From the NCBI GenBank assembly GCA_031546985.1, contig JAVBJN010000071.1, positions 67,122 through 131,121 of the forward strand: a stretch of DNA of 64,000 bases. The letters run 5' to 3'. Shown here one piece after another: positions 60,101 through 64,000 of the stretch. The stretch is from JAVBJN01 sp031546985. GTDB lineage: Bacteria; Bacteroidota; Bacteroidia; Chitinophagales; Chitinophagaceae. A program made the position numbers and the translations under genes. Position 1 is the first letter of the stretch; every line of letters starts with the position of its first letter. The notes under the pieces were generated by a model that saw only the letters and a list, made by a program, of their open reading frames with translations, had not been told where the DNA came from and did not search any database.

Positions 60101-62106
60101 CCCACACTACAACCCAATGCAGTCATGAGGAAATACTTGCCTTTATTCTGATAGGTAGAAGGATTATCGAGGTTGTAATCCAGGTTTTGCTGCGAAGAGT
60201 GACCAAAGAAGGAGATGACCCCTACCCCGTTGTTAATAACAGAATCTACAATAGCAGGATCGGCCACCTGGATATAATCGGTACTGTTTTTAGCGATAGT
60301 GGTTACCGAAGCACCCCAGGGCGTATCTACTGCGATATCGGAGCTGGCTTTAAATTGGACCAGAATATAATCCTGGAGACCGCCACTGGCGCCAGCGGCA
60401 AACAGCACACGTTTCTTCCATTTTACATCGTCGTAATTGAACTTATTAAACGATTCATACTCCTTAACCTTGGCAAGGTAATTGGCAATGTCCGTAGCAT
60501 TAAATACCGACAACCGCCCTACAGGTAGTTCGGGAACACCATCCATATTAAAGTCTGCAAAAAGATAGTCAGAACTCCAGTCACCATAAGTTGGTACAAT
60601 CGGGTAAGGATACGTTTGGGGAGACTGCCGGTAGGTTTTGTAATTCCTGTAGGTAGTAGGCTTGCCGATTATAAAAAGGTTGGCGGGTTTTACAGTCCAA
60701 TTATCATAAGCATATTCAAGAAACCCCTTTACTCCTAACGGGTTCATATCATAACCAAAAGCAAACTCATCATACAACTCTTTAGCAGAAGCCACGGTTA
60801 CCGTATACCCTCCTCCATTGGTAGAACTACGGTAGTTCCTATAATCCTGGATGGCAGAACTCTGAGCCATCAAATCAGGATGGGTGATTATCACATAATT
60901 ACCCTGTTTTCCTGTCTGAGTATAGTTGCCGAGGGTAACGGGTGTAATGGCCGAAGATGGAATGCTTGTATTTACCGAACTCACATAATACGCACCGGAT
61001 TGGTTACTGTTGCCAAACTGGTAACGCAGCACATTGTTTATAACAGTATCTGCTTCATAAATCTGGCGGTTCTTAATATCATACAATCTTGGTTTTACAC
61101 TATTGCGTTGAAAGCCATTGATTTCAAAATAAGCACTGGCGCCAATAAATGGATCGGTTTCAAAATAATAACCAGATAAGCCATTAAAATTATAGCCACG
61201 CGGATAGATAAGCCGGGTGGCAAAATCGATGATATACTCACTGGCATTCTGGTAAACAGGCTTGTAGACAAAACTATTCGTAGAGGTAAGCCAGTTTTTA
61301 TCGACTTCCACCTCACCTTTGAGCATAGAAAAATCTTCATGCGTTTTATCCAGCACCTGGTTATTATTAAACAACATAGTAGTCCTGTGGGAACCGTTGT
61401 TTCCTCCCCGGAAGGAATAAGACACTTTGGGATTAGGCCCTCCGGTGTAAGCATCTGTAATGCTCAAAGACGAGGTAATGGAGGCCGTATTAGCAGGAGT
61501 TGTACCAGCATACAGGCGATAAAACCCTTCACCTTCATCATACATGGCAGAAGCCATATATGACCCTGATGTTCCGGGTACAGCATAGGCTTTTCCCACA
61601 TCGCCTACGGTTCCGTAAGTGCCCGTTTCTGTCCAGCAATACGGTACAGCAGCAGGTGGATTATTAATTACATTAGAAGCCAGGTTGTACTTCAACCCGG
61701 CAGCTGCATTGCTCCAGGTAAGGAAATAAACCGCCGAATCGTTAAACAAACTTTGTTTATCTGTAGGCTGCCAGTTGGGGTCTTTATACAACCGGGTATC
61801 TGGCTTACCATCTATCTTTTCTCCGTAAAACTCAAGGTAATCCGCAGCACCAAAGGCTGCATTGTTGCTCACATATACCGGAATCTCGTTTCCATCGCGG
61901 TATATTCTAAACTGGCCGCCGGTTACCGAACCGGGTACGCCTATGGCATCGAGTGTGCCTTTGCTGATGCGGTAAATACCGTTATCCTTAATCTTAAACT
62001 TGTAATAGCTCTGGTTATAGTTGATCCACTCGTTACCATATGGCTGAGCAAATCCCGGTAATGTAAATAGAACAAAATGGCATATTAACCGGTAAATCTT
62101 TTTCAT
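57103..62106 (-). CDS. porU2: Putative type IX secretion system sortase PorU2 (C25 peptidase family)
   Basis: A 1667-residue exported protein with a signal peptide (YRLICHFVLFTLPGFAQ). The N-terminal region NEWINYNQSYYKFKIKDNGIYRI is the PorU-type opening. The gingipain-like C25 domain (about 400-780) contains the catalytic His in ISFFGHSSQQN and the Cys in MTALGCSVGNTFG. A long beta-sandwich region follows, with CARDB-like parts (LNLVVNINKSIDPGENIIEL). The C-terminal module LLNYPNPFTSATQFVFTL resembles type IX/FlgD-like domains. The canonical PorU is shorter, and this size and layout match the PorU2 group. It lies 18 bases after porV. Sortases of this kind cleave C-terminal sorting domains and attach cargo to the cell surface. 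Confidence 0.8.
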   Translation of the reverse strand: MKKIYRLICHFVLFTLPGFAQPYGNEWINYNQSYYKFKIKDNGIYRISKGTLDAIGVPGSVTGGQFRIYRDGNEIPVYVSNNAAFGAADYLEFYGEKIDGKPDTRLYKDPNWQPTDKQSLFNDSAVYFLTWSNAAAGLKYNLASNVINNPPAAVPYCWTETGTYGTVGDVGKAYAVPGTSGSYMASAMYDEGEGFYRLYAGTTPANTASITSSLSITDAYTGGPNPKVSYSFRGGNNGSHRTTMLFNNNQVLDKTHEDFSMLKGEVEVDKNWLTSTNSFVYKPVYQNASEYIIDFATRLIYPRGYNFNGLSGYYFETDPFIGASAYFEINGFQRNSVKPRLYDIKNRQIYEADTVINNVLRYQFGNSNQSGAYYVSSVNTSIPSSAITPVTLGNYTQTGKQGNYVIITHPDLMAQSSAIQDYRNYRSSTNGGGYTVTVASAKELYDEFAFGYDMNPLGVKGFLEYAYDNWTVKPANLFIIGKPTTYRNYKTYRQSPQTYPYPIVPTYGDWSSDYLFADFNMDGVPELPVGRLSVFNATDIANYLAKVKEYESFNKFNYDDVKWKKRVLFAAGASGGLQDYILVQFKASSDIAVDTPWGASVTTIAKNSTDYIQVADPAIVDSVINNGVGVISFFGHSSQQNLDYNLDNPSTYQNKGKYFLMTALGCSVGNTFGLNTIRNLTEQMLAEPDKAAIGFWAQSTTGWSNLLGPYQVGMYDILAKTRYGRTMGDQYTNTIAKMATSFPGSDAMRINSEQIVLYADPVLSLYQPAKPDYTARPNDIYITPGIVYASDNQFKLKVVLSNLGRAIADSVPLRIRMRNGSNERNLFNGKVGRIAFNDTLNLVVNINKSIDPGENIIELLIDENNVIPEENETNNTISTRLLIYSDDVKPFYPSNFSFVDDVSNISLYAACVNPFLTGRQYWMELDTTPDFNSTQYRKQLFDFNGGFIKWTVPGLQNNRVYYWRVKKTTVGNDSVSQVFSFTGLPGKGEGWNQSHWGQVTMNSLTGYDVTMSNFAFFEKVPQKINLRAALGGIYTDGERRVILNDTLFYTFGCTFGIFDYFVFDTLGLPWRNHQVGGGGRYNSNYPCRDPLNQPAFEYSYSNAPARNLATIFLDSIPAGFTVYMMNISTKNAAHIGPSQWKNDSVTYGVQGSLYHRLRDAGITQIDSFNRLRPVIFSFVVGKPQTAAQYYGDSLELLNRTFNFQMTSDEGVAVTDLIGPARSWNKIVYDGVSLENPSKDSVTISVYGVDYNNNTTLLQKLYGLTNDVDISAVSAQNYPYLKLQLDMKDDTLRSAYQMGYWRVLYETLPDAALNPSKLLVKTDSLSQGQGGTFKTVVENVTHKDMDSLLVQYTITDKNNNKHNTLKKYGPLKANDTLQVGMDLNSTLYPGNNVFTIDVNPAFAQPELTRINNVGVLPLYVRPDQTNPLMDVTFDGVHIMNGDIVSAKPFIFVKLKDDNKYLLLNDTSVMTVGLRKVGGDSVMRVPFDNSTLKFYPAGQGKAGANEASIEYTPNFTEDGMYELIVSGKDKLNNTIGKTAYRIQFEVINKAMISNLLNYPNPFTSATQFVFTLTGSQIPSNLKIQVLTVTGKVVREITKQELGPIHIGLNRTDFRWDGTDQYGQALGNGVYLYRVVANLNGSAMDKFDRGNLKSTDKYFKQGFGKMYLLR

Positions 62107-62124
62107 AACTTTTCTGGTTCTAGG

Positions 62125-63300
62125 TTAAAACTTCTGTGTCTTCTCAATCGTCTTCTCAGGCAGCGCCTGCTCTTTGGCCTTTTCTTTCTTTTTCGAATTA
62201 AAATCTACCCGAAGCGAAAACACATTGGAGTAAAGCGCCTGCGACTGGTTGCCCAGGTCGGTGTAGGCATATTCGAGACATACACTTTTGAGCCTTACAC
62301 CCACACCAATAGTAGGCATAAAGGTGGTAATCATTTTACGGTTGGTCGTATCGGCATCATCCAGCGCTTTCTGGAAATTGCCTATACCAGCCCGCAGGTA
62401 TATCAGTTTGTTATAAGATGCTTCCACACCGAATTTGGGGTCAATGCTTACTACATTTGATTTAATAAGCGTATTACGCATACCATCTGTGGTAATGTCC
62501 CAATCCAGCTCTGTAAGCAGGTTAAATTTCTTACCCAGGTCAAAATCACGGCCCACACCCATATTCAGGCGGGGCAGGGTTACCTCGCTCGATTTGGAAG
62601 GCAGAATATTGCCGGTATTTACCAACACTTCTTTTTCCTTATCGGTAAAGCTAAACGACCATGCGGTGTAGGTAGTGGTAATGTCTTTGGCCATAATACC
62701 AATGTACCAGCCCTTTTTATAGGCCTGCACCGCCGCATCTATCCCCACGCCCCAGGCATTGGCAAAAGACCCCACGTTGCGGTAAATGATTTTGGCATTA
62801 CCGCCGAGCAATACGTTCCAGCCGTTGAGTTTGTCTTTGTTTAAACGCTGCGCGTAAGACAGCAGCACCGAGTAATCGGCAGCAGAGAAAGATTTGATCT
62901 TGGAGTAATCCACACTACCATCGGGGTTCACCATTTCGAGGGTATTGGGAATATCGTCGGTGGCAAAACGGAGAAAAGTGATCCCCACCGCCCTGTTTTT
63001 ATCCTTTAAGGGAATACCTACCGAACCAAAATCGTACTTGGAGATGCCTGCGAAATACTCGGAGTGCATTAATCCCACCTGAAAATCTGAATTAATGTGC
63101 AGGTATCCTGCCGGGTTCCAGAATCCGGAAGCATAATCGCCCACCGTAGCTACCTGCGCGCCCGACATAGCCTGGCCACGTGCCCCGGCTCCTACGTTCA
63201 AAAATTCGTTCACATACTTTCTGGTCTGAGCCTCAGCCCAGTAACTTCCTAATCCTACCGTAACTATGGTTAATCCAAGTACTTTTTTTAGCATACACAT
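62125..63300 (-). CDS. porV: Type IX secretion outer-membrane shuttle protein PorV (LptO)
   Basis: A 391-residue FadL-like outer-membrane barrel. The signal (KKVLGLTIVTVGLGSYWAEAQ) is followed by the PorV opening FLNVGAGARGQAMSGAQVA and DYASGFWNPAGYLH. Many amphipathic strands follow, and the end is CLEYAYTDLGNQSQALYSNVFSLRVDF, given in order. PorV carries cargo from the translocon to the sortase. The frame is open to 63369, but the ATG at 63300 (or 63294) directly precedes the signal peptide. It is upstream of and probably co-transcribed with the PorU2 gene. Confidence 0.9.
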   Translation of the reverse strand: MCMLKKVLGLTIVTVGLGSYWAEAQTRKYVNEFLNVGAGARGQAMSGAQVATVGDYASGFWNPAGYLHINSDFQVGLMHSEYFAGISKYDFGSVGIPLKDKNRAVGITFLRFATDDIPNTLEMVNPDGSVDYSKIKSFSAADYSVLLSYAQRLNKDKLNGWNVLLGGNAKIIYRNVGSFANAWGVGIDAAVQAYKKGWYIGIMAKDITTTYTAWSFSFTDKEKEVLVNTGNILPSKSSEVTLPRLNMGVGRDFDLGKKFNLLTELDWDITTDGMRNTLIKSNVVSIDPKFGVEASYNKLIYLRAGIGNFQKALDDADTTNRKMITTFMPTIGVGVRLKSVCLEYAYTDLGNQSQALYSNVFSLRVDFNSKKKEKAKEQALPEKTIEKTQKF

Positions 63301-63456
63301 TAAATTGTAGTTGATTCCTGTTGACAAATAAAACGGGCTTTGACACCTAATATTATCGTTCAAGCTCAATCATATAGGCAAAATTATGATAAAGCAACAC
63401 AATAATTATGATCCGTTTATAAAATGACCTGTTTTAATTAATTTTGGCATCCTTAA

Positions 63457-63464
63457 TACATTTG
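63457..63464 (+). promoter_or_regulatory. -7 box of tyrS
   Basis: TACATTTG, an exact TAnnTTTG, lies 13 bases before the ATG. This predicts a leader of about eight bases. No TTTG at the standard spacing is seen. Confidence 0.55.
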
Positions 63465-63477
63465 GAAAACTGAGCAA

Positions 63478-64000
63478 ATGAAAAACCTGATTGAAGAATT
63501 ACAGTGGAGAGGAATGATCCAGGATGTAATGCCCGGAACAGAAGAGCAATTGAATAAAGAAATGACTGTGGGTTATATCGGCTTCGATCCTACGGCAGAT
63601 TCTCTGCATATTGGCAACCTGGTACCCATTATCTTACTGGTACACCTGCAACAGTGCGGCCACAAGCCTATTGCGCTGGTAGGTGGCGCTACAGGTATGA
63701 TTGGCGATCCGTCGTTCAAGGCCGAAGAGCGCAAACTGCTGTCAGAAGATATTCTGAACCATAACCTGAGCTCCATTCGCAAGCAACTGGAGAAATTCCT
63801 TGATTTTAGCACATCCAGCGCCAATGGTGCCGAAATCGTAAACAACTACGATTGGTTTAAAAATTTCACTTTCCTGGATTTTGCACGTGAGATTGGTAAG
63901 CACATCAGTGTAAACTATATGATGTCGAAAGATTCGGTGCAGAAAAGGCTCGAAACCGGGCTTTCGTTTACCGAATTTACCTACCAGCTTATCCAGGGCT
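63478..64000 (+). CDS. tyrS: Tyrosyl-tRNA synthetase (3' truncated by the window)
   Basis: The frame starts MKNLIEELQWRGMIQDVMPG and runs off the window after 174 codons. The class I HIGH motif is present as FDPTADSLHIGNLVP. ALVGGATGMIGDPSFK and the tyrosine-pocket region NYMMSKDSVQKRL, then FTEFTYQLIQG, are typical of bacterial TyrRS. The KMSKS loop and the S4-like C-terminal domain lie outside. Confidence 0.96.
   Translation, partial: MKNLIEELQWRGMIQDVMPGTEEQLNKEMTVGYIGFDPTADSLHIGNLVPIILLVHLQQCGHKPIALVGGATGMIGDPSFKAEERKLLSEDILNHNLSSIRKQLEKFLDFSTSSANGAEIVNNYDWFKNFTFLDFAREIGKHISVNYMMSKDSVQKRLETGLSFTEFTYQLIQG

Overview
The window is chromosomal DNA of a Bacteroidota, most likely a member of the Chitinophagaceae. 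The evidence is a type IX secretion pair (PorV and a PorU2-like sortase), a type IX C-terminal sorting domain protein, a GLPGLI protein beside an outer-membrane beta-barrel protein, a DUF3467 gene after rpoC, and promoters of the Bacteroidota form TTTG-N19-TAnnTTTG. No family-level search was possible, so the family assignment is inference.

Most of the window is core housekeeping, largely on the minus strand. From left to right: the end of a surface protein, a decayed OmpA C-terminus, a NarL-type two-component system, ogt, and the rpsL-rpsG-fusA operon (5.4-8.6 kb). Then come ilvE, a plus-strand run with rdgB, a thioesterase and tRNA-Met, and a secreted type IX cargo protein. Next are a fused 2-oxoacid dehydrogenase E1, an FAH-family hydrolase and prs-rplY-pth (12.8-17.9 kb). 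A beta-barrel/GLPGLI pair lies divergent from an OmpR-type two-component system (18-23.9 kb). A self-cleavable-type S24 repressor, a polytopic membrane protein, an HDAC-family hydrolase, a periplasmic binding protein and guaA follow.

The right half holds the transcription/translation super-cluster: rpoC, rpoB, rplL-rplJ-rplA-rplK, nusG-secE-tRNA-Trp, tuf, four tRNAs, hpf, a Xer recombinase and rpsU, all on the minus strand. It is broken in three places. A plus-strand LytS/LytTR pair lies between rplL and rpoB. A 1.9-kb AT-rich gene desert plus a GldM-C-like gene lies between rplK and nusG. A WG-repeat gene lies between tRNA-Trp and tuf. Each block has its own promoter or terminator, so the cluster seems to be split into independently transcribed units. 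The right end carries ribE, the PorU2/PorV pair and the start of tyrS.

The least explained items are a 20-codon hydrophobic micro-ORF with its own promoter and strong terminator (5.0-5.24 kb), the AT-rich desert (46.7-48.5 kb), a run of palindromes with no gene (12.3-12.7 kb), and degenerate intergenic repeat tracts (27.1-27.5 kb and 44.1-44.3 kb). I saw no CRISPR array, transposase, prophage or obvious defence system.
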